A stretch of DNA of 38,326 nt. It comes from Rikenellaceae bacterium (GTDB lineage Bacteria; Bacteroidota; Bacteroidia; Bacteroidales; Rikenellaceae). The notes under the pieces were generated by a model. The model did not search any database. It had not been told where the DNA came from and saw only the letters and a list, made by a program, of their open reading frames with translations. Location: assembly GCA_031256675.1 (NCBI GenBank), contig JAIRQC010000098.1, positions 1-38,326 on the forward strand, in the 5' to 3' direction. This document shows, one piece after another, positions 22,632-31,454 of this stretch (position 1 is its first letter; each line of letters starts with the position of its first letter). The position numbers and the translations under genes are program-made.

Positions 22632-22662
22632 TTTGCCGATTTGTCCGTAATGTGTACATTTG
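22632..22662 (+). promoter_or_regulatory. Promoter of the HTCS-GH78-GH97 operon
   Basis: TTTG at 22632-22635, a 19-nt spacer, then TACATTTG at 22655-22662: an exact match to the Bacteroidetes form TTTG-N19-TAnnTTTG. It places transcription start near 22669, which rules out the in-frame ATG at 22608 and supports a start at 22689 (or 22674) for the regulator. Confidence 0.7.
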
Positions 22663-22688
22663 CATGTCACGATATGATATATCAGCCA

Positions 22689-25600
22689 ATGAATGTTCGA
22701 TCGCTTCTCTGTGTTCTGTTCGCCCTGTCGGCCCTGTGGCCCGTTGCGGCGGAGGGATACAATTTGCGCAATATTTCAAAAAGGGACGGCCTGTCCAACA
22801 GCGCCATCCAGTCCATATGTCAGGACGACAACGGGGTGATGTGGTTCGGCTCGGTCGACGGCCTCAACATCTACGACGGCCACTCGGTGCGCATGTTCCG
22901 CCCCCCGAACGGGGCCTCCCTGCCGGGCAACCTGATAGAACAGATCGTCGCCTCGCCCAACGGGACGGTCTGGATCGGGGCCAACTACGGACTGGCCCGC
23001 TACGACTGCAAGAGCGGACGCATGGAGAGCTTTGCCGACTACCGCTCCAACTACCGCCTGCGCACCGCCGCCTCGCCCGAGCTGCTGTTCATCGACGAAC
23101 GCTCACACTTTATATATTATGAGGCGCGATCGGCCTCGCTGTGCACGTTGCCTGTCGAGGGGTTGCAGCCGGGTTCCGCGCTCGATTACGCCTCGGGCGG
23201 CGACGGACGGCTGTGGATAGCCTGCCGCGACGGACAGATCGTGCTCTACGACATGCGCGTCGGCCCCGACGGCGCTCTCGCCCTCGGAAAGCCCGACCCT
23301 CAGCGCATCGCAGGTCGCCTGCTGGGCTGTTTCCACGAAGCGGATACGCTGTGGCTGGTCGACGACAGCTACACAATCTACCGCTACGACCTCTCGGAAC
23401 GGCGCAAATACTACATCGACAACATCCGCGCACAGGCCATGCGCCGCGGCGAGATCTCGGCCATCGTCAGCCACGGCGACAATCTGCTGGTGGGTTTCAA
23501 GACGGGAGGGCTGCTGCGCCTGCGCCGCACGCCGGAGACGCAGATTGGCTACCGGCAGGAGGAGACGGGCATCGAGACGGGCGTTTTCTGTCTGGTGCGC
23601 GACCGACGGCAGGACGTGGTCTGGATCGGCTCCGACGGCAAGGGCGTGTGGGCCTACTACGACTACCCGTGGGCTATCCGTTCGACGCTGTTCGACAGCT
23701 TCGCCGGACGCATCCGCAAACCGGTGCGCTGCCTGCTCTGCGACGGCGAGGGGTCGCTGTGGGTCGGTTTCAAGGGCGACGGACTGATACGCATCGCGGA
23801 CTACGCGCCGGGCAGCGCCATCGACCAGCGACGGGTAGAGTATTTCACCGCCTCGGAAGGGAGGCTGCTCGACAATTCGGTCTACTGCCTGACCGCCGGA
23901 CGGCGCAACGTGCTGTGGATCGGCAGCGACGGGGGCATAAACTATTACAGCTACCCCTCCCGCGCCATGCGCCGCCTCGCCATGCCGGAGGAAGAGCAGC
24001 AGATAAGTTTCGTCCACGGCATTTACGAGGAGAGCGACACGGTGTTGTGGATCGCCACCGTCGGCAGGGGGGTGGTGCGCGCCTCCATCCGCCGGAGCGG
24101 GGAGGAGGCGCGTTGCGTCCGCACCGAACGCTACACCGTCCGCGACGATGCGGAGATGTCGTCGAACTACTTTTTTGCCGTCCACTCCCAGAGCGATTCG
24201 CTGCTATGGTTCGGCAACCGCGGCCACGGCGCGCTGCTCGTCGACCCGCGCACGCGCAGGCGCGAACAGATGCTCTTCGACGGCTGCTCGGGCGGCAACC
24301 GCACCGTCAACGACATATTCTGCATCCACAGCGACGGCGAGGGCAACACATACTTCGGCGCCAGCTACGGGCTGGTGCGCCGCAGCCCTCAGGGATGCGT
24401 CGAGATATTCGGCGAGCGCGAAGGGCTGCCCAACAACACCGTGCACGGCATACTCGGCGACAGCCGCGGCAACCTGTGGGTGGCAACCAACATGGGACTG
24501 GCGCGTTTCGACCCCCGCACGCGCCTGTTCATGGCCTACGGCAACCACAGCCCCCTGGAGGTGATCGAGTACAGCGACGGGGCATTCTTTCGCGACGGGT
24601 CGTCGGGTACGCTCTATTTCGGCGGCATCAACGGATTTACCACCATCACGGAGACCGACTACCGCCGCAGCGAGTTCATGCCGCCGCTGCTCGTCGAACG
24701 CCTGTCAATATTCGGGCGAGAGAGCAACCTCCACGACCATCTGTGCTCCGACGACGACGGCCCCTTCACGCTTCGGCTCGACCATACCCAGAACTTCTTC
24801 TCGCTCTCGCTTTCGGCCATCGACCATATCAACGGCGCAAACTACTCCTGGTTTTACCATCTGGACGGCATGGGCCCTGCGTGGATCGACAACGGCCCGA
24901 CCGGAACGATCAACTTCACCCACCTGCCGTCGGGCAGCTACATGCTGCACGTCAAGTACCGCAATCGCGAAACGGGCGGCGAGAGCCCCGTCATGCGGCT
25001 GAGGATAGAGATCGCCCCGCCGTGGTACTCCTCGCACACGGCATACGCCGTCTACGGGCTGCTGCTGCTCGCCGGCGCATGGCAGACATGGCGCAAAACC
25101 ACCGAAAACACCCGCCGCCGTCACCAGCGGACGCTCGAAAAGATGAAGGCCGACCACCAGCAGGAGGTCTACGAGTCGAAACTCAGCTTCTTCACCAACA
25201 TCGCACACGAGTTCTGCACGCCGCTCACGCTGATCTGCGGCCCGTGCAACCGCATTCTGGGCCATCCGGGCTCCGATCCCTTCGTGCTGCGCTACGCATC
25301 GCTCATCGAGCGCAACGCCAGCCGACTCAACGAACTGATCAACGAGCTGATAGAGTTCCGCAGCGTCGACACTGGTGGCAAACAGCCTCAGATAGGGCCC
25401 GTCGAACTGTCGGAACTGGTGGCGGGCGTGGCCGAGGGCTTCAACGAACTGGCCGAGTCGTCGGGTTTCGGCTACGTGAAGCGTATCGCCCCTGGCATAG
25501 TGTGGAATACGGACAGGGAGTTCCTCGCCACGACCCTCGTCAACCTTATCTCCAACGCCTTCAAGTACACCGAGAGCAAAGGCGCGGTGAGCCTGTCGGC

Positions 25601-26780
25601 GGCGGTGGAGGGCAATATCCTGCGCATCGTGGTCTCCAACACCGGACGTGGCATAGCAGCCGGCAATCTCGACCGCGTATTCGACCGTTACAGCATTCTC
25701 GACCGCTTCGAGAACCGGGGCGAACGCCCCTCGTCGCGCCACGGCCTCGGGCTGGCCATATCGAGCGGCATGGTGCGGCTGCTGGGGGGCGAGATCAGGG
25801 TGGAGAGCGTTCAGGGCGAGCACACCGACTTCATCGTCGAGCTGCCCCCGGCGACCCCCTCCCCCGCCCCCGTCACGGAGGCCGCCGAACCGCCCGCAAC
25901 AGGCTGGGGTATTGCACAGCGAACGCCGGCGGCAGAGTTTGCTGCCGAACCGTTCTTCCACGAACAGCACTCCATCGACAAATATCGCCAGACGATCCTG
26001 ATAGTCGACGACGAGGCCGACATGCTGTGGTTCATATGCGAGATCTTCTCGGGAGAGTACAATGTCATCCCCGTCAACAGTCCGTCGCGCGTGGAGCAGG
26101 CGCTGCTGGAGGTCATCCCCGACGCCGTAATATGCGACGTGATGATGCCCGGGATAGACGGCGTCACCCTGGCGCGCCGCATAAAGTCCGACCCCCGCAC
26201 GGCCCACGTGCCGCTGATACTCATTTCGGCCAAGCACAGCGTCGAAGAGCAGATCGAGGGGCTCGAGGCGGGGGCCGAGATGTACATATCGAAACCGTTC
26301 AACGTCGATTATCTGCGCACGTTCGTCCACCGCCTCATCTCGCGCAAGCAGACCATGCGCGAATACTTCTCCTCGCCCATGAGCGCCTACGACCTGTCGG
26401 ACGGCGAACCGATGCACATCGACCACCGCCGTTTCGTTCAGCAGATCCTCGACGTGATCAACTCCAACATCACGGACAGCGACCTGTCGGTGCAATTCAT
26501 CGCCGAACGGCTCAACATGAGCGCCCGCCACCTCTACCGCAAGATAGGCGAGATCGGGGCGCAGAGCCCCTCGGAGATGATCCGCGAGTGCCGGATGCAC
26601 GTGGCGCGCGACCTGCTGACCAACAGCAACCTGACCGTGGACGAGATAATCTACAAGTCGGGCTTCTCGAACCGCAGCCCATTTTTCAAGGCCTTTGCCG
26701 AGAAATACGGCTGCACGCCAAAGGAGTTCCGCCGCCGCAAACTCGAAACCAGCGTCAAACAAAAACCGAAACAGTCATGA
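22689..26780 (+). CDS. Hybrid two-component system regulator (HTCS) of the PUL
   Basis: A protein of about 1363 aa that combines sensor kinase and response regulator. The order is signal peptide (MNVRSLLCVLFALSALWPVAA), a long periplasmic sensor of two-component-regulator propeller repeats (for example NGTVWIGANYGLARYD, GNLWVATNMGLARFD), a Y_Y_Y domain, and a membrane helix near residues 780-800. The histidine kinase follows with H-box NIAHEFCTPLTLI (His840), N-box NLISNAFKYTE and G-boxes GRGIA and GLGLAISSG. Then come a receiver domain with phospho-acceptor Asp1150 (CDVMMPG) and a C-terminal AraC-type HTH (LSVQFIAERLNMSARHLYRK). The H-box has FCTP where LRTP is usual. It should sense a product of the glycan and activate the locus. 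The stop overlaps the GH78 start as ATGA, so regulator and enzyme are translated together. The promoter at 22632-22662 supports this start. Confidence 0.94.
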   Translation: MNVRSLLCVLFALSALWPVAAEGYNLRNISKRDGLSNSAIQSICQDDNGVMWFGSVDGLNIYDGHSVRMFRPPNGASLPGNLIEQIVASPNGTVWIGANYGLARYDCKSGRMESFADYRSNYRLRTAASPELLFIDERSHFIYYEARSASLCTLPVEGLQPGSALDYASGGDGRLWIACRDGQIVLYDMRVGPDGALALGKPDPQRIAGRLLGCFHEADTLWLVDDSYTIYRYDLSERRKYYIDNIRAQAMRRGEISAIVSHGDNLLVGFKTGGLLRLRRTPETQIGYRQEETGIETGVFCLVRDRRQDVVWIGSDGKGVWAYYDYPWAIRSTLFDSFAGRIRKPVRCLLCDGEGSLWVGFKGDGLIRIADYAPGSAIDQRRVEYFTASEGRLLDNSVYCLTAGRRNVLWIGSDGGINYYSYPSRAMRRLAMPEEEQQISFVHGIYEESDTVLWIATVGRGVVRASIRRSGEEARCVRTERYTVRDDAEMSSNYFFAVHSQSDSLLWFGNRGHGALLVDPRTRRREQMLFDGCSGGNRTVNDIFCIHSDGEGNTYFGASYGLVRRSPQGCVEIFGEREGLPNNTVHGILGDSRGNLWVATNMGLARFDPRTRLFMAYGNHSPLEVIEYSDGAFFRDGSSGTLYFGGINGFTTITETDYRRSEFMPPLLVERLSIFGRESNLHDHLCSDDDGPFTLRLDHTQNFFSLSLSAIDHINGANYSWFYHLDGMGPAWIDNGPTGTINFTHLPSGSYMLHVKYRNRETGGESPVMRLRIEIAPPWYSSHTAYAVYGLLLLAGAWQTWRKTTENTRRRHQRTLEKMKADHQQEVYESKLSFFTNIAHEFCTPLTLICGPCNRILGHPGSDPFVLRYASLIERNASRLNELINELIEFRSVDTGGKQPQIGPVELSELVAGVAEGFNELAESSGFGYVKRIAPGIVWNTDREFLATTLVNLISNAFKYTESKGAVSLSAAVEGNILRIVVSNTGRGIAAGNLDRVFDRYSILDRFENRGERPSSRHGLGLAISSGMVRLLGGEIRVESVQGEHTDFIVELPPATPSPAPVTEAAEPPATGWGIAQRTPAAEFAAEPFFHEQHSIDKYRQTILIVDDEADMLWFICEIFSGEYNVIPVNSPSRVEQALLEVIPDAVICDVMMPGIDGVTLARRIKSDPRTAHVPLILISAKHSVEEQIEGLEAGAEMYISKPFNVDYLRTFVHRLISRKQTMREYFSSPMSAYDLSDGEPMHIDHRRFVQQILDVINSNITDSDLSVQFIAERLNMSARHLYRKIGEIGAQSPSEMIRECRMHVARDLLTNSNLTVDEIIYKSGFSNRSPFFKAFAEKYGCTPKEFRRRKLETSVKQKPKQS

Positions 26781-29382
26781 AAAGATTTTTATTGTTGCTC
26801 TCGACGCTGTTCGCAGCGCAGGCGGCGGCCTCTCGCGGCGTGGGCAATCTGAGGTGCGAATACCTGACCGCGCCGATCGGCATCGGCACAAAGGAGGCGC
26901 GCCTCGGCTGGGAGATGCTCTCCACGGAGCAAAACGCAGGCCAGAGCGGTTACGCCCTCGCCCTCGCCACGCATCCCGACCGTCTGGAAGATGGGCCGAG
27001 GATCGAAAGCGGCGAGATGCGCGCCACGGCAGGCGGGCTCGAGCCGTTCACCGAATACTGGTGGCGCGTGAGCGTATGGGACGAACGCGGCCGCAGGCTG
27101 CGCTCCCCCGTCGCCACGTTCGAGACGGGTATGCTCTCGACTTCCGACTGGCAGGGAGAGTGGATAGGCGACGGGCTGGGCGCCCTCCACAAGCCCGCGC
27201 CATGTTTCAGACGGGAGTTCCGCGTCGAGAAACCCGTCGCTTCGGCCCGCCTCTACATTACCTCGGCGGGGCTGAACGTCGTGCGCCTCAACGGCGGCAA
27301 GGTTGGCGAGAGCGAACTCGACCCTGCCTATACGAAATTCGACCGCCGCACGCTCGGCTCAGCTTTCGACGTGACGCGGTCGATACGTCGTGGCGCGAAT
27401 GCAATAGGGGTGACGCTGGGCAACGGCTGGTACAACCATCAGTCGAGCGCCGTGTGGGACTTTCACCGCGCATACTGGCGCGCCCGTCCCGTTTTCCTGC
27501 TGAACCTGCGCATAGTCTATGCCGACGGCTCGGTCGAGACCATTGTCACCGACAGCAGCTGGCGCACCGTAGACAGCGGCCCGATACGCTTTAACAGCAT
27601 CTACACCGCCGAACATTACGACGCGCGGCTGGAGACGCCCGGATGGGACGAAGCGGGTTTCGACGACTCTGCATGGCGAACTGCCGTCGAAACGACCAGC
27701 CCTACGCGGGAGATCTCGGCACAGACCATGCACCCATACGCATCACCGACGAGTTGCGCCCTGTCAGGGTAGTAAGGCTGTCGGACAGCTGCTGCGTTTT
27801 TCATTTCGCGAAAAACATCGCCGGCAAGGCGCGCCTGAGGGTCAGGGGAGAGAGGGGAACGGAGGTAAGGCTGATCCATGCCGAGCGGCTCGACGCGCAG
27901 GGCCGCGCCGACCAGTCGAACATCGACGTGCACTACCGTCCGACGGACGACAGCGACCCGTTCCAGACCGACCTGGCGATACTCTCGGGTGGCGACGACA
28001 CGTTCACCCCACAGTTCAACTACAAAGGGTTTCAGTATGTCGAAGTGCGCTCGTCGCGTCCCCTGTCGATGAATGCCGGCAGCCTTACGGCACTCGAGAT
28101 GCACAGCGACGTGCCCCGTGCGGGCGAGATAAGGGCTTCGAACCCGACCATCGTCAAGATGTGGCGCGCGGCCTGCAACAGCTATCTGTCCAACCTGTTC
28201 GGCTACCCCACCGACTGTCCCCAGCGCGAAAAGAACGGCTGGACGGGCGACGCGCATATCAACGTCGAGACCGGCCTGTACAGTTTCGACGCGATAACCG
28301 TCTACGAGAAGTGGATGCGCGACCATGCCGACGAGCAGCGTCCCGACGGGGTGCTGCCGTCGATCATCCCGACCGCCGGGTGGGGCTACGACTGGGGCAA
28401 CGGCCCCGACTGGACGAGTACCGTGGCCATAATCCCGTGGCAGCTCTATCTTTTCTATGGCGATGCTACGGCCCTGCGGCAAATGTACCCCTGCATGAAG
28501 CTCTATGTAGACCATCTGGCGCAGATCGCCCCCGACGGCATTACGGACTGGGGGCTCGGCGACTGGGTGCCGGTGCGCACGCAGAGCGACAAGCGGCTCA
28601 CCTCGTCGATCTATTACATGGTCGATGCGCGCATAGTTGCCCGGACGGCAAGGTTGCTGGGCTTCGACGACGATGCGCGCCGCTACGAAACGCTGGCGGA
28701 GCGGGTGCGCGAGGCCATAAACTCGCGGTTCCTCGACCACGACAGCGGCCTGTACTGCTCCGGCAGCCAGACCGAGCTCTCCGCCCCGCTGTACTGGAAC
28801 GTCGCGCCCGATACGCTGCGCGAGAAGGTTGCCCTCAGGCTATACGAGAGGGTGAAGGCCAACGGTTTTATGCTCGACGTGGGGCTGCTGGGCACAAAGA
28901 CCATTCTCGGCGCGCTGAGCGACAACGGGTATGCCGAAGCGGCCTTTCGCATGGCCTCGCAGGAGAGTTTCCCGTCGTGGGGGTGGTGGATAGCGAACGG
29001 GGCCACCACATTCTACGAAAACTGGCGCATCGACGCCGAGAACGACATATCGCTCAACCACATAATGTTCGGCGAGGTGGGCGCGTGGCTGTTCAGCGGG
29101 CTGGGAGGTATCCGCCCGTCGGAGGCGGCCCCCGGCTTCCGCCACATCCTGCTGCGTCCCGCTTTGGTCGAGGGGCTCGACAGTTTCTCGGCCAGCCACC
29201 GTTCGCCATACGGGGAGATCGTCTCGCAGTGGAAGCGGCAGGCGGAGGGGCGCATACTGTACAAGGCTGTCATACCCCCCGGCTCCTCGGCAAGTCTGTC
29301 CCTGCCGCGCGAGAAGAGCTTCTCGACAGGGGGCGACACGGTGGAACTCGGTTCGGGCAAACATGAATTTACAATATTATGA
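26777..29382 (+). pseudogene. GH78 alpha-L-rhamnosidase, interrupted by a frameshift
   Basis: The two halves together encode about 867 aa, a normal length for a bacterial alpha-L-rhamnosidase. Frame one (26777-27772) has a signal peptide (MKRFLLLLSTLFAAQAAA), an N-terminal fibronectin-like domain and the start of the rhamnosidase domains (WQGEWIG, YKF-like AYTKFDRRT). It should read on from ISAQTMHP into PIRITDELRPVR, but that reading is in another frame. A single missing base at about 27730-27735, within ATGCACCCATA, accounts for it; uncorrected, frame one stops at 27772. Frame two carries the catalytic (alpha/alpha)6 domain with DCPQREKNGWTGDAHIN (general-acid region) and GATTFYENWR (second catalytic Glu). 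It could be a real mutation or a sequence error. The start overlaps the HTCS stop and the end overlaps the GH97 start, both as ATGA. Confidence 0.88.
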
Positions 29383-31328
29383 AAAGGCTTTTGTTTTTGC
29401 TGCTGCTGCCCTGCGTGGTGCAGACGGCGGAATTGCGCTCGCCGGACGGTTCGGTGGCGGTGAGTGTCGCCCTCTCGCCGCTGGTGGACGAGGTAAGCTA
29501 CGGCGTGGAGTGCGACGGGCAGCCGCTGCTTGTCGACTGCGGCCTCTCGCTCACCCTGTCGGGCGGCGAGAGGCTCGGGAAATATCCCGTCCTCGGCTTC
29601 CGTCAAAGCTCGGCGGACGGGACGCTCAGTCCGGTCGGGACGCTCAAATTCTCGCGGGTGCGCAACCGCTACAACGCCCTGACGGTCGACTTCCGCAAGG
29701 GGTATTCGGTGGAGTTCCGCGCCTATGACGACGGGGTGGCGTATCGCTTTGTCACCCGTCTCAATGGCCCTGTCGAGGTGGCCGACGAGCGGTTTGCGCT
29801 GGGCTTTCCGGACGATTATCTGCTCCATTTGCAGCAGTGCGACGGCTTCAAAACGGCCTGCGAGGAGCCGTACAGCCATGTCGCAGCCAGCAGGTGGGAG
29901 GGGCTCGCGACCCTGCCCGCGCTGATCGACACGCGGCGCGGGTTCAAGCTGCTCGTCTCGGAGGCCGACCTTGCCGACTACCCTTGCATGTTCCTGCGGG
30001 GCGGCGGGGAGGGCGGGGGCGTCAGCGGGACGTTCCCCCGCCTGCCGGTGCGCTTCGGCGAGGATGGCGACCGCAGCCTGTCCATACTCGAAGAGGCCCC
30101 ATGCATCGCCCGCACCGCGGGGAGTCGCGCCTTTCCGTGGCGGTTCGTCCACATCAGCCGCAACGACGGGCAGATCGTCGAGAACGTCATGACCTGCCGC
30201 CTCGCCCCGCGCTGCGCCATCGCCGACCCGTCGTGGATCCGCCCCGGACAGGCCAGCTGGGAGTGGTGGAACGGCGCTACGCCCTACGGCCCCGACGTCG
30301 ATTTCGTCGCAGGGTGCAACACGGCCACATACAGGTATTTCATCGACTTCGCCTCGCGCTACGGCGTACCATACATCGTCATGGACGAGGGCTGGGCCGC
30401 CTCGACGCGCGACCCGTTCACCCCGAATCCCGACGTGGACGTGCATGAACTGGTACGTTACGGCCGCGGGAAAAATGTCGGCGTCTTTCTGTGGCTGACA
30501 TGGCTGGCGGTGGAGAACAATTTCGGCACGATCTTCAAAACCCTGAGCGACTGGGGCGTGAGCGGGGTGAAGGTCGATTTCATGGACCGCAGCGACCAGT
30601 GGATGGTCGACTACTACGAACGGGTGGCGGCAGAGGCGGCGCGGCACAAACTGCTGGTCGACTTCCACGGCGCATTCAAACCCGCCGGGCTCGAATACAA
30701 ATATCCCAACGTGCTCTCCTACGAGGGAGTTCGCGGCATGGAGCAGATGGGGCAATGCCGGCCTGAGAACAGCCTGTGGCTCCCGTTCATGCGCAACGCG
30801 GTCGGGGCGATGGACTACACGCCCGGGGCGATGCTCTCCATGCAGCCCGAAAGCTACCGCTCGGAGCGGCCCAACTCGGCGAGCATCGGCACGCGCGCCT
30901 ACCAGATGGCGCTGTTCGTCATCTTCGAGAGCGGCATACAGATGCTGGCCGACAATCCGACGCTATACATGCGCAACAACGACTGCACACGCTTCATAAC
31001 CTCCGTACCCGTAACGTGGGACGAAACACGGGCGTTGAAAGCAGAGGCCGGAGAGTATCTCGTCGTGGCCAAACGCAAAGGGGCTGCGTGGTATCTGGGC
31101 GCGATAACGAACAACGCCGCGCGGGAATTGGAGATCGACCTGGCCCCGCTGCTCGGCGAGGGCGACCGGCTGATGACCTCGTTCGAGGATGGCCCCAACG
31201 CCGCGCGGCAGGCAATGGACTACCGGATGCGGACGGTTAGCGCAGGGCGCGACAGCCGTATCACGGTCAGGATGGCGCGCAACGGAGGCTGGGCGGCGCG
31301 GATCGACCCGCCTGGGCAGGCGAAGTAA
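29379..31328 (+). CDS. GH97 glycosidase (alpha-galactosidase or alpha-glucosidase)
   Basis: A 649-aa family 97 enzyme with signal peptide MKRLLFLLLLPCVVQTA. The N-terminal beta-sandwich (ELRSPDGSVAVSV) is followed by a TIM barrel with WEWWNGATPYGPDVDF, GVPYIVMDEGW, GVSGVKVDFMDRSDQ and YPNVLSYEGVRGMEQ. GH97 has inverting alpha-glucosidases (SusB type) and retaining alpha-galactosidases. The Asp in VKVDFMD is placed as the nucleophile of the retaining group, and the Glu in SYEGVRG as acid/base, so alpha-galactosidase is my preferred reading (inference). It is the third gene of the HTCS operon, its ATG overlapping the GH78 stop. It is probably periplasmic. Confidence 0.9.
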   Translation: MKRLLFLLLLPCVVQTAELRSPDGSVAVSVALSPLVDEVSYGVECDGQPLLVDCGLSLTLSGGERLGKYPVLGFRQSSADGTLSPVGTLKFSRVRNRYNALTVDFRKGYSVEFRAYDDGVAYRFVTRLNGPVEVADERFALGFPDDYLLHLQQCDGFKTACEEPYSHVAASRWEGLATLPALIDTRRGFKLLVSEADLADYPCMFLRGGGEGGGVSGTFPRLPVRFGEDGDRSLSILEEAPCIARTAGSRAFPWRFVHISRNDGQIVENVMTCRLAPRCAIADPSWIRPGQASWEWWNGATPYGPDVDFVAGCNTATYRYFIDFASRYGVPYIVMDEGWAASTRDPFTPNPDVDVHELVRYGRGKNVGVFLWLTWLAVENNFGTIFKTLSDWGVSGVKVDFMDRSDQWMVDYYERVAAEAARHKLLVDFHGAFKPAGLEYKYPNVLSYEGVRGMEQMGQCRPENSLWLPFMRNAVGAMDYTPGAMLSMQPESYRSERPNSASIGTRAYQMALFVIFESGIQMLADNPTLYMRNNDCTRFITSVPVTWDETRALKAEAGEYLVVAKRKGAAWYLGAITNNAARELEIDLAPLLGEGDRLMTSFEDGPNAARQAMDYRMRTVSAGRDSRITVRMARNGGWAARIDPPGQAK

Positions 31329-31340
31329 CCTCGTTAAGGG

Positions 31341-31399
31341 AGGCCGCACGACCGACAAAAACCGCGCACAATCGGCGGTTTTTGTCGGTCGTGCGGCCT
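31341..31399. terminator. Bidirectional terminator between GH97 and GH92 genes
   Basis: A perfect 25-bp inverted repeat (31341-31365 with 31375-31399) has a 9-nt loop. The inner stem contains AAAAACCGC and GCGGTTTTT, so it can act in both directions. It lies between convergent genes, 12 bp after the GH97 stop and 55 bp from the GH92 stop. Confidence 0.85.
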
Positions 31400-31454
31400 G
31401 CTGCCTGCGGCGCGGAACAGCGGCGAAACAAGGGGGGGCGAAGCCGCGGCGGCC

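Larger units (their letters stand above)
22320..22688. other. Divergent regulatory region between susC-like and HTCS genes
   Basis: This 369-bp AT-rich region separates the two divergent transcription units of the PUL. It holds a probable promoter for each. The susC-like leader would be about 180 nt long if its promoter assignment is right. The HTCS DNA-binding site should lie here, probably upstream of the susC-like promoter, but I could not identify a specific operator. There is no gene. Confidence 0.6.

Noticed and set aside
23141-26776. Upstream extension of the GH78 frame through the HTCS gene
   Set aside because: It is an alternate frame of the HTCS. The signal peptide at 26777 and the ATGA overlap mark the real start.
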